Positions 1 to 10,704 of a stretch of DNA of 64,000 nucleotides are shown here, in pieces. The DNA is from Anaeramoeba flamelloides (Eukaryota > Metamonada > Anaeramoebidae). A program made the translations under genes and the position numbers. Positions within the stretch are counted from its first letter, which is position 1. Each line of letters opens with the position of its first letter. Location: the NCBI GenBank assembly GCA_027625915.1, contig JANTQA010000036.1:615501-679500 (forward strand), given 5' to 3'. The notes below the pieces were generated by a model. That model did not search any database. It worked only from the letters and a program-made list of their open reading frames with translations, and was not told where the DNA came from.

Positions 1-220
1 TTTGTTAAATGAAAAATTCACTAAGAAATTTTGAGATACGTGAACTCGAACACCTTGTTAAGGAACGGGAAAATGAAAAAAAAAAAAAAAATAAGCACGA
101 TTTTTTAACATTAAAAAAACTCTCTTAATAAACAACTTTAAAGCTAAATGATCGTATTATCAATGATTTTTGATCATTGAGTTACTTTGAATTGTTACAT
201 TGACTCCACAAACCATCCAA

Positions 221-734
221 CAGTTCTAGCCCTTCTGTGAAAATTTATAAGACATAGAAATTGGTTGTCTATTATAAAATTGTGTTTTATTGAAATCGAA
301 AATTCAATTTCTATCTTAAGATAAAATTTTCAACTTCTCTTACTTTATTCGAGTTATTTTTTTTGTAAAAACCAAGATAAAAATTAAATTTTCACAAGAA
401 AAGAAATCACAGAAATCACAGAAACCCTGAAAACTTGAAAGTATTTTTCGATCATTGTTTTTAAATTGTAAAAACTTGAGATTTTAACAATTTTGGAAAT
501 TGAAGATCCACATTAATGTAAGTATTTTAATGAATTTGTTTGCCAATTTCCAAAACCAAAGGAACCAAAGGAACCAAAAAATGGATAACTTATTTTTAAT
601 CTTGTATTATAAATTTCATAGTTTATGATGAGCTTTAATAACCCTTTTTACCGTTTATCCTACAAAATAAAATTTCAGAATAGAAAATCAATTTCTAGGT
701 CTTATAAATTTTCACGGTAGTGCTGGAACGACTG
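221..734. mobile_element. Foldback/MITE element E1
   Basis: Inverted termini: the left end (about 221-330, CAGTTCTAGCCCTTCTGTG then AAAATTTATAAGACATAG) matches the reverse complement of about 655-734 (CAGTCGTTCCAGCACTACCG then TGAAAATTTATAAGAC). Length is about 510 bp with no ORF. It shares terminal sequence and size with the element at 55285-55801, so this is a dispersed family. Termini beginning CAG(T/C)CGTT suggest a Tc1/mariner-type parent; this is inferred, not proved. Confidence 0.7.
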
Positions 735-1609
735 TATTAATTATTACAAAGGCAGTGTGATTTAGTCTTTTTTTTTTGGTTCTTTTTGTTTTTCCTTGAA
801 TTAACTCTCCCAGTCATGACTAAGAGGAGGGAGTCTCCTCGAATTGTTTGTGGATCAACATGATTCATGTCAAACGTACTTTGCATTTTTAATGCTTTTT
901 TGATAAAATTTTTTTGTTTGGATCGTTTCTCTCAAAACACAATTTGTTGTATCAAGAGAAATTTGGTTGAGGTTGTGTGGTAAAAGTTTTGAAGAATTTT
1001 TCATTTGAGGATCTTTGGGGAAATTAACTTTGGGAAAATTAGTCAGTTTTTTGTATTTTTAAAAATGAAATTAATATGTCAGTTAAAGAAAAATGATCTT
1101 TTTTTTTTTTTTGGAAATGTGAATTTGAATGGATTTAATACAATACCAAATACTTTGCCATGTCTTATTATCAAAATATGTCTTTGTAGGAAATAAAAAA
1201 GAACTGGCCATCAAAAATTGCAAATTTTCTCACTTTTGACCTTTTATGCAAAAGTGGCAAACCTTCTCATCTTAATTCAGAATCCAAAAACAAATAAAAG
1301 AAACTCCCAAACAAGGTCACATGGTTTGCCACTTTCACCTAAATTGAAATTTTCTCAAAAAGCTGTTTTTTCGCAACCTTCTTTGTTGTTTCGAGATACG
1401 AGGAGTCTAAAGAAAGAAAAAGTTATGAAAAAAATGTCATTTTTTACTTCTTAGATCTCGCTAAAGAAAAATTTGTGAGATTTTCCACCACTCAGAATCC
1501 TCTTTTTTCACACTATACTAAAAAATTCAATTACAAATGTAGTTCTTAATAGAACCTGAAAATTTTATTTTTTTAAAAATAGCATTGAATATCAAGTTTA
1601 GGAATTTAA

Positions 1610-1741
1610 TATAGCTGTTTTAAAAAAGTGTGGACTCGAAGTTTTGTAAGATGGGATTAAAACTGTCTAATTTGTATGTTTTTATCAGTTCAGTCAACAT
1701 CTAACAAAAGTTTTGGTACACACTTTTCTAAAACAGCTGTA
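1610..1741. mobile_element. 132-bp MITE A1 (TA target site)
   Basis: Terminal inverted repeats of about 35 bp: TATAGCTGTTTTAAAAAAGT at the left and the complement of TACAGCTGTTTTAGAAAAGT at the right, bounded by TA. It shares its whole body (including CAGTCAACATCTAA and GTCTAATT) with the copy at 14950-15081. No coding capacity; probably mobilised by a mariner-like transposase not present in the window. Confidence 0.85.
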
Positions 1742-2916
1742 CCCAAATGAATTGATATAAAATTCAAAGTACCCAACCTATTGATACTTATTTTTAAAAT
1801 AACATTTAAAATTAAAAAGATAAAAAAAAAATGATAATTTGAATCCCTGAAAAAACATCTAAAATACTTGAAAATGGAAAATATTCGAATTTTTTCAAAT
1901 ATCTCAAAATTATAAAGGATGTTGTTTAAATGATGTACAGACACATTTTTTTTGGATTTATTTTATCATGGAAGGGAAAAAAAAACTCTTAAAAGTTTCA
2001 AAATCTTGAAAAATAATTTCATCTCTTTTATACTCTTGGTAATTGTTTTTTAAAAGTAAATTGGTTTTCAAACTTATTAAATTTTAACAAATTGAACAAA
2101 TGGAGAATGTAGAATAATCCTCCGTACCTAATCGAAAATTTTTCTATTAAATGAATAGTTTTCGAAAGAATCTGTATTAAATTTTCTAAAAAAAAAAATA
2201 ATAATAATAATAATTTAATTTTTCTAATTAAAATTCAACCAAATTGAATTGCTAGGTTAGATAATCATGATTCAAATGTGGTTTTTATTTTTTAATGTTA
2301 AAAGTGCACTTTTTTAAGCATGGCTTATTTTATTCTTTTTTTCGAAAAAAACAAAAAAAAAAAAAGAAAAACGTTAAAATATTGGATTATTTTTATTTAT
2401 TTGAAAAATAATTTGTTTTTTTTATGTTCTCGAAAATTAAATTTCAAAATTTTCCTGAAATATCGATAATCAGCAATTTTAAAGAATAAAAACAAAATCA
2501 AACTGCATTAAAAGTTTATTTTCATGCTTTTAGACTTTTTAAAAAAATTTGAATATTTTCCATTTTCAAGTATTTTCGGCGTTTTTTCAATTTTGCTGAT
2601 AATTCTTCATTTTCAAGTTCTATTAAGATTTAGTTTTAAAAGATACTATTGAGTTTTACAACAATCTTCTTGAAATATCTTGATGAAATTGAAATATAGT
2701 GAATCAAAGCTCGATTTTATGTTTCTTAAAAGATTTTAATCCTCATTTGAATTCTTATTAACTTTTAAAAATTCTGGTGGTTTTAATCGTTTTTCCAAGT
2801 GTGAACAATTATTTTTTTTAATATTTCAAAACAAAAAATGTCACACTTTTTTATCATACCACATTTTTTTTTTCACAACAGTTAGGTATATTTTTCCATT
2901 TTTGAAAAACAAAGTT

Positions 2917-3400
2917 AACCAGATAAAAATGAAAAATTCAATTTTTTTTACAAGAACCAACCAAATTCGGATTAATTAAAAATAAGTGAAATAATTAACT
3001 TCAGATTAAAGTTTATATTTATAAAAGAAATACTTTAACGAATTATAAATTTAAAAAAATAAAATGTAAAAAAAAAATTTGTACATATATCAATGAAACG
3101 TCTTGTGCAAAATTTCTCAAGTTCTTTAAAAAATTAAAATTTTTTACAATACGATTTTTTACATTATAAGAGTATTTAAAAACAAATTACATAGCCTTAA
3201 TTTTCTTAAAGTTAATTTGCATTTTCAAACATTTTTTTTTTGAATTGACTTTTATAAAAAAAAGAAAAGAAAAAAAAATAAAAAAAAAAAAAGACAAGTT
3301 CAAAAAAAAACAAAAATTAGTGGAAAAAAGAAAGAAAAACAAATTTTTGATCATTTCGGAATAATTAACATAAAAGGAAGCAAATAACAGCCCATTCAAC
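2917..3400. repeat. Diverged family F copy (F4)
   Basis: Collinear with the interior of the inverted-repeat element at 56773-57333: shared segments include CGTCTTGTGCAAAATT (3098 onward against CGTCTCGTGCAAAATT) and the TTTTTCAAACATTTTTTTTT stretch near 3225. The GGGGCCC termini are degraded. No ORF. Confidence 0.55.
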
Positions 3401-3619
3401 ATTCGGGGTACAAAACGGAACTTTTAATTAAGTTTATATTTTTTTTGCTTTATTTTTTTACTCTCTTTTAATTTCTTGCTTTTCTTTCTCTTTTTCTTGT
3501 ATTTGATTATAAATTAAATTTTTATTCTTTTTATTTTTGTGAAAAGAAAAGCTATCCTCTGAGCTATAATCTTGCCTAAAATATAGCTAGGATAAAAAAA
3601 TCTAAAACAAGTTTAGAAT

Positions 3620-4190
3620 TTCAGAACGTCCCTGTCAAGTGTCATAGGGTGCCGTCAAGTGCCTAGGTTTTCCAGAACTCAAAAGAATTGAGAAAAATCA
3701 AAGATTTAACTCAATTCTTTTAAATTTTGGAAAACCTAACTGCGGTTTTTTTTTTTTTTTATTCTTGTTTTTGTTTCAAAAATCTATCGATTTTCAAATC
3801 AAAACAAAAATTAAAAAAAGCCTAACGAAAAGTGTCGTTAAGTGCCGTAGAGCGCCTTAGAGTGCCTATGTTTTTTTTACTTTTAGAAATTAAAAGAAAA
3901 TTTCAAAAATTTTCTTTTAATTTCTAAAAGTAAAAAAACCTAACTACGCTTTTCTTGGGGTTTTCTGTTTTATCTGTTAAGTGTTCTAGCTTTTTTTGAG
4001 GTTTTCTATTTTACAGATAAACAGAAAACTCAAGAAAAGCTAACGGCGATTTTCCAGAATTCAAAAGAATGGAGAAAAATCTTTGATTTTACTCAATTCT
4101 TTTAAATTCTGGAAAACCTAACCGCAAACAAGTGATCTTGTAGTTCTCACTCTTTAATAGAAAAAAAAAAAATTAACAAAAAAAAATTCA
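3620..4190 (+). mobile_element. Hairpin-array element, copy 1
   Basis: A chain of about five palindromic modules. Strong stems are 3664-3692 with 3709-3737, 3870-3900 with 3905-3940, and 4050-4075 with 4090-4118; weaker ones lie at 3741-3823 and 3955-4044. Right arms end AAAACCTAAC or GCTAAC, followed by a short (t/g)GCG-like linker. Blocks of short motifs AAGTGCC, GAGTGCC and GAGCGCC, spaced 10-11 bases, occur at 3633-3665 and 3829-3868. The order and the 3' flank (CAAACAAGTG... CACTCTTT) are shared with the array at 7100-7560. No ORF. Confidence 0.75.
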
Positions 4191-4709
4191 AAGCTTTTTG
4201 TTTTATTTATGAACACAAAATAAGAAAAAGGAATATTTACAATTATGATATACTCATAAATACTGACGAACAACTAAATTGATGATTTATAAAAAAATAA
4301 TGTACTTTGTGTTATAAATGTATTAGGTATTAAAAAAGGGGGTAGAGAGAGTAAATAAATAGAGTCAAATAGTTATTATTTTCTTTTTTAAGTGCATTTG
4401 ATGGATTTTTTCATACCTTTTAGAAATTATAAATTTAATTTATCCTTTTCTTCGGCAGATTATTAAAAATGTTGTCGAATACATTTGTTTAGGGATTTTT
4501 TTCACTCTTGTATTTGATTTTCTTTTAAGTTTTAAAGTTTCTATAAAATTCATGTTTGCGATAATGTTAAAGAATTTATGAAAAAATTTATTTTGAAAAA
4601 TTTTAGAAAATAATAAAGTTAAAAAATAAATGTCAGACTAAATTTTATGATAAACATTAAATTAATGAAAAAAAATTTATTATCTCTTTTTTATAATTTT
4701 TCTAAAAAG

Positions 4710-7700
4710 ATTGTTTTAGAATATTGTGGAGGAGGATCAATTGCAGAAATAATGAAAATTACAAAATCAACATATAATGAGGATCAAATAGTTGCAGTTG
4801 TTAAATCAATTCTCGGTGCATTAGTTTATTTAAATAAAACAAATAAAATGCATCGGGATATTAAAGCGGGAAATATTTTATTAACAGATGACTGTACAGT
4901 AAAGCTTACGGATTTTGGTGTCTCTGAGCAAGTTACAGAATCAAAAAAAAGAAAATCCGTTGTTGGTACTCCATATTGGATGCCGCCAGAAATCATTACG
5001 AAAGACGGGTATGGTCTAAATGCAGATATTTGGTCATTGGGGATTACAATGATCGAGATGGCTGAGGGTAAGCCTCCATTATCAGAATTCCACCCATTAA
5101 GGGCACTTTTTACTATTCCAAGTAGTCCCTCTCCAACCTTTAAAGAACCTGAGAAGTGGTCAAAAAATCTAAAGGATTTACTTCGTAAATGCCTTGAAAA
5201 AGATCCCGAAAAAAGACCAAAAGCTGAAGAATTATTAAAATTGCCTATTTTTAAAAAATGTAAATCAACAAAGCAAACATTTTCTCAAATAATTATGAGA
5301 GCAAAAGTTATAAGGCAACAATTAAATTTTAAAAAGCAATCAAGTAGTAATGATTTAAAAGTTGGTAATACGAAGAAATATGATTCTGATTATGGATCTG
5401 ATTCTAAATTGCAATTAAAAGAGGGAAAGAAAAAGGTACCTAAGAAAAAAGAAAAAATGGAAAATTTAGAAGAAAGGGAAACGGTGGGTGAAGGGGGGGC
5501 GAAGGGGGAAACCAAAAAAATGGAAAATATAGAAGGAACGGAAGAACAGGAAAAAAAGGAAGAAAAAGAGGAAATGATAAATCTTGAAGAAAAGGGGGAA
5601 GACAGGGGAGACAAAGAAGACAAGGGAGGCAAGGGAGGCATGGAAGACAAGGAAGACAAGGAAGGCAAGGAGGATAAGGAAGATAAGGAAGAAAAGGAAG
5701 ACAAAGAATACAAGGAAGAAAATGAAGACAAAGAAGGCAAGGAAGATAAGGAAGATAAGGAAGGCAAGAAAGACAAGGAAGGCAAGGAAGAAAAAGAAGA
5801 AAAAGAAGAAAAAGAAGAAATGGGGAGGATCGGGGGGGAGGGGGAAGGGGAAGAAAAGGAAGAAAAAGTAGAAAAGGAAATATATGGAACTATGGTAATA
5901 AGAAGTGGAAGCGATAGTTCCTCTTCAAGTTCAAGTTCTGAATCTGTGGAAGAAAAGGAAACTCAAGAAAAGGAAATATTTGGCACTATGGTTATAAGAA
6001 GTGGAAGTGATGGCTCATCTTCAAGTTCAAGTTCTGAATCGGGGGAAGGAAAGGAAAACCAAGAAGAAGAAATAGTTGGCACTATGGTGATTCGAAAAGG
6101 AAGTGGTGGCTCGTCATCAAGTTCTAGTCATGGATCTAGTTCTGGATCTGGTACTGGGTCTGGCACTGAATCTAGTTCGGAATTTGATTCTGGATTGGGT
6201 TCTAGTTATTCAGAATCCAGTTCTGATGAAATGGATGGTTTTGGTACAATTGTTGTTAGAAATAAAATTTTAAATTCAAATAATAATAATAATAAAGAGG
6301 CCCAATCTACTCAGCAAGAAGATTCAAATTTGGCAAGCAAAGAACAAAAAAAGCAGCCTCATAAAGAAATGACTAAAAAGGAAAAAGAAATTCAAAAACA
6401 GAAAGAAATGATCCTTGATGTAAGTTTTAATTATTTGTTTTTATTCTACACAATTATTTTTTTTTTATCTCAATTATTTAAAATAATTCATTTTAAATAT
6501 ATATTCCAATCCCATTTAAGATAAACTGTCTAAATAATAATGATGATCATGGTTATGTTCTTAATCATTCATATTATGTTGTGTTGCCATAAAAAAAATC
6601 ACTTATTCTTTATATTGGTAGAATAAGGCAAAGTTAACAAAACAATTTATGTTAAAGATTTTTTTTTTGAATTTATAAATTTAGAAAATCATTTTAATAT
6701 TTCAAATAACATTATTGAGAGTATAAAGAAAGGAGTTTTTTGCGAACCAATAATAGATCAGTTGTCAAGTGTACAATTTACAATCAGAACATCGGGAATT
6801 CTATTCCTCGTAACCACATTATTTTTAATTGTTTAGCATTTTCTCAAAAAGTTACAAAATCCACCCGAGGTGTAATTTTTAATTAAAAATCGGGTGTATG
6901 CTTCATAGAACTGTTAATGTTTGAATAAATCGTCTGATCGAATTTGAATATTTTTGACTATTATTATAATAAGAAATCGAACCTGAATAAGAATCGGAAC
7001 AAAATCATTCTCGATTTATAGATAGGGTCCGATTCTTAAGAGAATTGACAATCTCTCACCGTGTACGTAAATGTCTCTAATTCAAATTAGGGGGCCGAGT
7101 CGTGTAGTTAAGTGTCGCCGAGTGCCGTCAAGTGCCTAGCTTTTACATAATTCGAAAAGATAACAGATGTTTTTTTTTTTTTTAATAATAAAAGGTTTTA
7201 CTTAATTCTTTTAAATTCTAAAAAAGCTAACAGCATTTTTTTTTTAATTCTTGTTTTTGTTTGTGAAGTGTTCTAGGTTTTTTTTACTTTTTGAAATAAA
7301 CTGAAAATTTTAATAAATTTTCGGTTTATTTCAAAAACTAAAAACAAACTAACGAAAATCAATTAATTTTCTAATCAAAACAAAAATTTAAAAAAAAACT
7401 GACGAAAAGTAACGTAGAGTGCCTTGATTTTTTTTTTAATTTCAGAAATTAAAAGAAAATTTAACAAATATTCTTTTTATTTCAAAAATTAAAAAAAAAC
7501 CTAACGGCAAACAAATGAACCATAAATATTCACTCTTTCATAGAAAAAAAAGAAAAGAAAAGAAGGTTTTTGTAAAAAACTATTTTGACTTTAAATACAA
7601 AACAAAACTTGAAATTACTTTTTTTGATATTCTTTCAGAGTGTTGGACATTTCTTTATTATTTAAAGTCGGATACAATAAACAGGTTGCAATATGTTATA

Positions 7701-10407
7701 AATTGAAGTGATTTTATTTTTCAATTTAATTAGACAAATCGTTGTTTATAATTAATCTTTTATTATAATATCCTTATGAAGTTTCTATTGATAGTAATTG
7801 CTCATATTTCAGTTTATACTTTATTGTTTCAGTTCAATTTTTTTCTTCATGGGAAATCCTTAAAAAATAATTAACAAAGCCGAAAAACAAGACAATTAAA
7901 AAAATTTTTTTTTCGTACTTATTAATTAAAAAATTTTTTTACAGAAATTCCAAATTTAAATTTATACATAAATCAATCAAATATCAATTAAAAATATATC
8001 CTTTTTTTCATTTCGGTTTTATTGGAAAAGTACAATGTTTTGAAAACTATTCGTTATTATCTATTCTGCTAAATATCCCACGTAGAATTAAACTAAAATT
8101 CATTGTCACAAGTTTATATAAAATTTTCTACCACAAAAAACACCTTTTTTTCTTAACTAGAGACTTTTAAAAATCGTGGCACTACCCACAACAATAAATA
8201 TAATAGCCTCCGGAATTTGAATTTAAGGGGTGTTAATTATATTGTAAATAAACTTTATTAACGGTGTTGGGATGTTAATTGAAGTATGAGTTTTATCTAA
8301 CTTGGAATTTTTCAATTTTATTTTATACTACACGATCATGAAAAAATTTTTTGAAAAAAAATTGAACATTTGCTAATTTTTCACTTTTTAATAACCTCAC
8401 TTATAATAAACACTCTTGGTTAATAAAAGATCTTGGATCAAAAATTTTTTTTTGAGATATTTTACAAATTAAAGTTGGAAAATTTAATTTTAAATTTCCA
8501 GTAATATTTTTTTTCAATTTAATAGGAAAAAAATTTGAATATTTTTTTTTACACAGTTAAGTGGTTATAATCCTATATTTTAAAAGTATTTTAAATTTAA
8601 TAAATATCTTACAAATTGATAACCAATCATTTGGATTATTAAAGAATTATTTATTGATATAAATTTAAAAAATTATTTTTTTTTTTGATTTTTCCGTTAG
8701 GTTTTCCAGAATTTAAAAGAATAGAGTAAAATCAATGATTTTACTCAATTCTTTTGAATTTTGGAAAACCTAGGACACGAAATATTTATCATCATTTATT
8801 TTTTTTCTGTATTTGATTTTTTTTAGAAGAGTAGAGTGTTTTCAAAACTATTAGTTATTATCTATTCAAAAAAATACCCTAAAGTTGAATTTAAAAAAAA
8901 TTCATTGTGGCATCCATTTAAAAATTTTTACCCCAAAACATACCTTTTTTCTAGACTAGAGACTTTTAAAAATCGTGGTTATACTGACAACAATAAATAG
9001 AATATCCTCATGAATTTAGAGTTCTGTAATTTTGATTCTATTACGAATAAACTTTATTATTTCAGATGATAGATTAAGGAACGGTGTAGTTTCGTCTAAC
9101 TTTTTTTTTACAATTTTATTTTTTCATGCTAGTGTAGTAAAGTGGAAATAAAATTTATATTTATTAAGGGACTACTCTCTATTATTTATTTTTTTTTTGA
9201 CCAATTTCTAAATAAGGATTCCTTATTTAGAAATAAGTTTAATACTGAAAATAAACAGGGTTTTTCAAATCTAAGTAATTGGCAAAACATTTTTTCAACC
9301 TCTATTAATTTTAGGTAAAAAAATTTAATAGAGATTAGTCCCTTAATTGGAAACTCACAGAAATAATGATAATAATAATTTTTCACAAAGATCGATTAAA
9401 TTTTTTTCATTTTTATTTTCTATTACTATTGGGTGTGCTATGGATCATAATTATTATTGAATTATATCAAATACAATATGTTAAATAGCTATTAAAAGTG
9501 ATGATCCATAGCATAAGATATTTCCAAAAAAATAGGGGAAATTTTATTTAAAAATATCATTAGTAAACTTGATCCAATTCGATAAAACTTTTTAAATATA
9601 CAAAATTATTAATAATAGTTTATTGATTCATAATAATAATTCAATTTGTTTGTTGGTATACTCTTACATAAATAAAAGCTATTTAATTTTCTTATCATGA
9701 TTTTATGTGATCTTTGTAAAGGATGAAAAATTTATCATTTATTTTTTTCTCTTTTTGATCAAAAAAATCGTTTTCCAAAGAGGGTTAATCTAGAAAAAAA
9801 ATTCAATGTTATGGAAAGCATTTTAGTGAATTCTATTGTTTAAAAAATCATTTATTTCCTTGTTATCTTGCACTTTTCTTATTGAAATTGTCCGTGCATT
9901 GTTTTCTCCAAAAAAAAAAGTGTGATTTTTTTTTTTTTTACATTTTTTAGAAATATTTTAATCCAACATATTTTGAAATTAATACCTTAGTGTATGTTGA
10001 TTCAATCGGTATCAATATTTAACTTAATTTGTAATTGTCAATGTGTGTATAGAAAAACTAACAAAGATGATTTTTTATGAAATGTAAAAAAAAAATGCCA
10101 CAATTTTTCGGAAATACCTTAGATATTATTTTTAAAAAAATTTCGAATTTGGATCAAAAGTATTTATATTTTCTTGTATTTCAAGTATTTATATTCTAAT
10201 TTTTTATAAATAAAATAATATTATTTTTTTTATACTTATTATTATAAATAGTATCAAGAACTTGATGAAAATGAATTAAAGGCATTGCTAAATATAATTC
10301 AAAAAAGAATGGATAGAACAATTGCAAAGATTAATGAAAGACATGAAAAAAAAATAAAACCAATACAAGAATTATTACAAGAAAAAAAAAATAATAATAA
10401 AAATTGA
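4710..10407 (+). CDS. MST/Hippo-type Ste20 kinase, 3' part (C-lobe, linker, SARAH domain)
   Basis: Ste20-group Ser/Thr kinase of the MST1/2-Hippo type, the upstream kinase that phosphorylates NDR/LATS kinases with MOB partners. Seen: exon 4710-6419 opens at a 3' splice site (AG 4708-4709) with IVLEYCGGGS, then catalytic loop MHRDIKAGN, TDFGVSEQ, activation segment KSVVGTPYWMPPE and ADIWSLGIT. A K/E/D/G-rich linker follows (about 5440-5880), then Ser-rich blocks carrying GTMVIR at 5886, 5982 and 6075 and GTIVVR at 6243. A gtaagt donor at 6420 and AG at 10250-10251 define a 3832-bp phase-0 intron. The last exon, 10252-10407, encodes 51 residues beginning YQELDENELK with ERHEKKIKPIQELL, which fits a SARAH dimerisation helix. 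The part seen is 621 residues. The N-lobe (glycine loop, VAIK lysine) was not found upstream, so the 5' exons must lie before the window or escaped me. Family assignment is firm because kinase, TM motifs and SARAH agree; exact orthology is inferred. Confidence 0.88.
7100..7560 (+). mobile_element. Hairpin-array element, copy 2
   Basis: Same arrangement as copy 1. It opens with short motifs GTTAAGTGTCGCCGAGTGCC and GTCAAGTGCC (7107-7138), followed by palindromic modules (for example 7276-7305 with 7318-7347, and 7437-7467 with 7475-7500), and closes AAAACCTAACGGCAAACAAA. More diverged than copy 1 in its first module. Confidence 0.7.
8020..8345 (+). repeat. Dispersed repeat I, copy 1
   Basis: About 325 bp sharing ordered blocks with 8815-9140 and 22735-23065: an AACTATTCGTTATTATCTATT block, GAGACTTTTAAAAATCGTGG, ACAACAATAAATA, AATAAACTTTATTA, and a TTTTCAATTTTATTTT end. 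No ORF and no clear terminal inverted repeat; class unknown. Confidence 0.65.
8700..8773. repeat. Solo hairpin module
   Basis: A single palindrome GTTAGGTTTTCCAGAATTTA and its complement ending TTTTGGAAAACCTAGG, with a loop containing AAAATCAATGATTTTAC. It matches the first and last modules of the hairpin arrays, so the module can exist alone. Confidence 0.75.
8815..9140 (+). repeat. Dispersed repeat I, copy 2
   Basis: Direct-orientation copy of 8020-8345, including GAGACTTTTAAAAATCGTGG and AATAAACTTTATTATTTCAG. It follows the solo hairpin by about 40 bp. Confidence 0.65.
9163..9352. mobile_element. 190-bp inverted-repeat MITE
   Basis: The left end TTAAGGGACTACTCTCTATT is complementary to the right end AATAGAGATTAGTCCCTTAA, about 22 bp with one or two mismatches. 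The interior contains a further small palindrome around 9209-9236. Only one copy was noticed in the window. Confidence 0.6.
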
Positions 10408-10662
10408 TTTTTCATTTTTTTTTGACTTTTTTTTTAATGAAATTTGTCCATCTATAAATCATCAACCAAAATAAACCATGACAATAATTGGTAATTAATT
10501 AAATTACTTTTTTGTTTTATTGTGTTTTCCAAATATTAAATTATTCGTAATGTTTTTATTTATCATCAAACAATAAAAAATAATTATATGTCGATTTTTT
10601 TATTAATTATTCAATATATATATATTTACTATAAAATATTTTCTTTTTTAAAAAATAATCTG

Positions 10663-10665
<3 letters not shown>

Positions 10666-10700
<35 letters not shown>
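10666..10700. repeat. (TA)n microsatellite
   Basis: Uninterrupted TA run about 35 bp long in the region just after the MST gene. Other TA runs lie at 27811-27842, 28154-28180 and 34819-34841. Confidence 0.9.

Positions 10701-10704
<4 letters not shown>

Larger units (their letters stand above)
1..4709. other. Upstream intron/intergenic DNA before the MST C-lobe exon
   Basis: No credible coding exon seen on either strand. Contents: foldback element E1 (221-734), MITE A1 (1610-1741), a diverged copy of family F (about 2917-3400), hairpin array 1 (about 3620-4190), and short A/T tracts. If the MST N-lobe exons lie before base 1, most or all of this is a single intron longer than 4.7 kb. Confidence 0.6.
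6420..10251 (+). other. 3.8-kb intron of the MST gene
   Basis: Lies between two phase-0 exons with gtaagt and ag ends. Contains hairpin array 2 (7100-7560), two direct copies of repeat I (8020-8345 and 8815-9140), a solo hairpin module (8700-8773), an inverted-repeat element (9163-9352) and a small palindrome with GCTATGGATCAT arms (about 9437-9515). The small ORFs inside are low-complexity and not coding. Confidence 0.8.

Noticed and set aside
3620-4190. CRISPR-like array interpretation of the repeated hairpins
   Set aside because: Units are unequal palindromes, not identical direct repeats with unique spacers, and the genome is eukaryotic.
5390-5785. Minus-strand 131-codon Ser/Leu-rich ORF
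   Set aside because: It is the complement of the acidic K/E/D linker of the MST kinase; periodic composition explains it.
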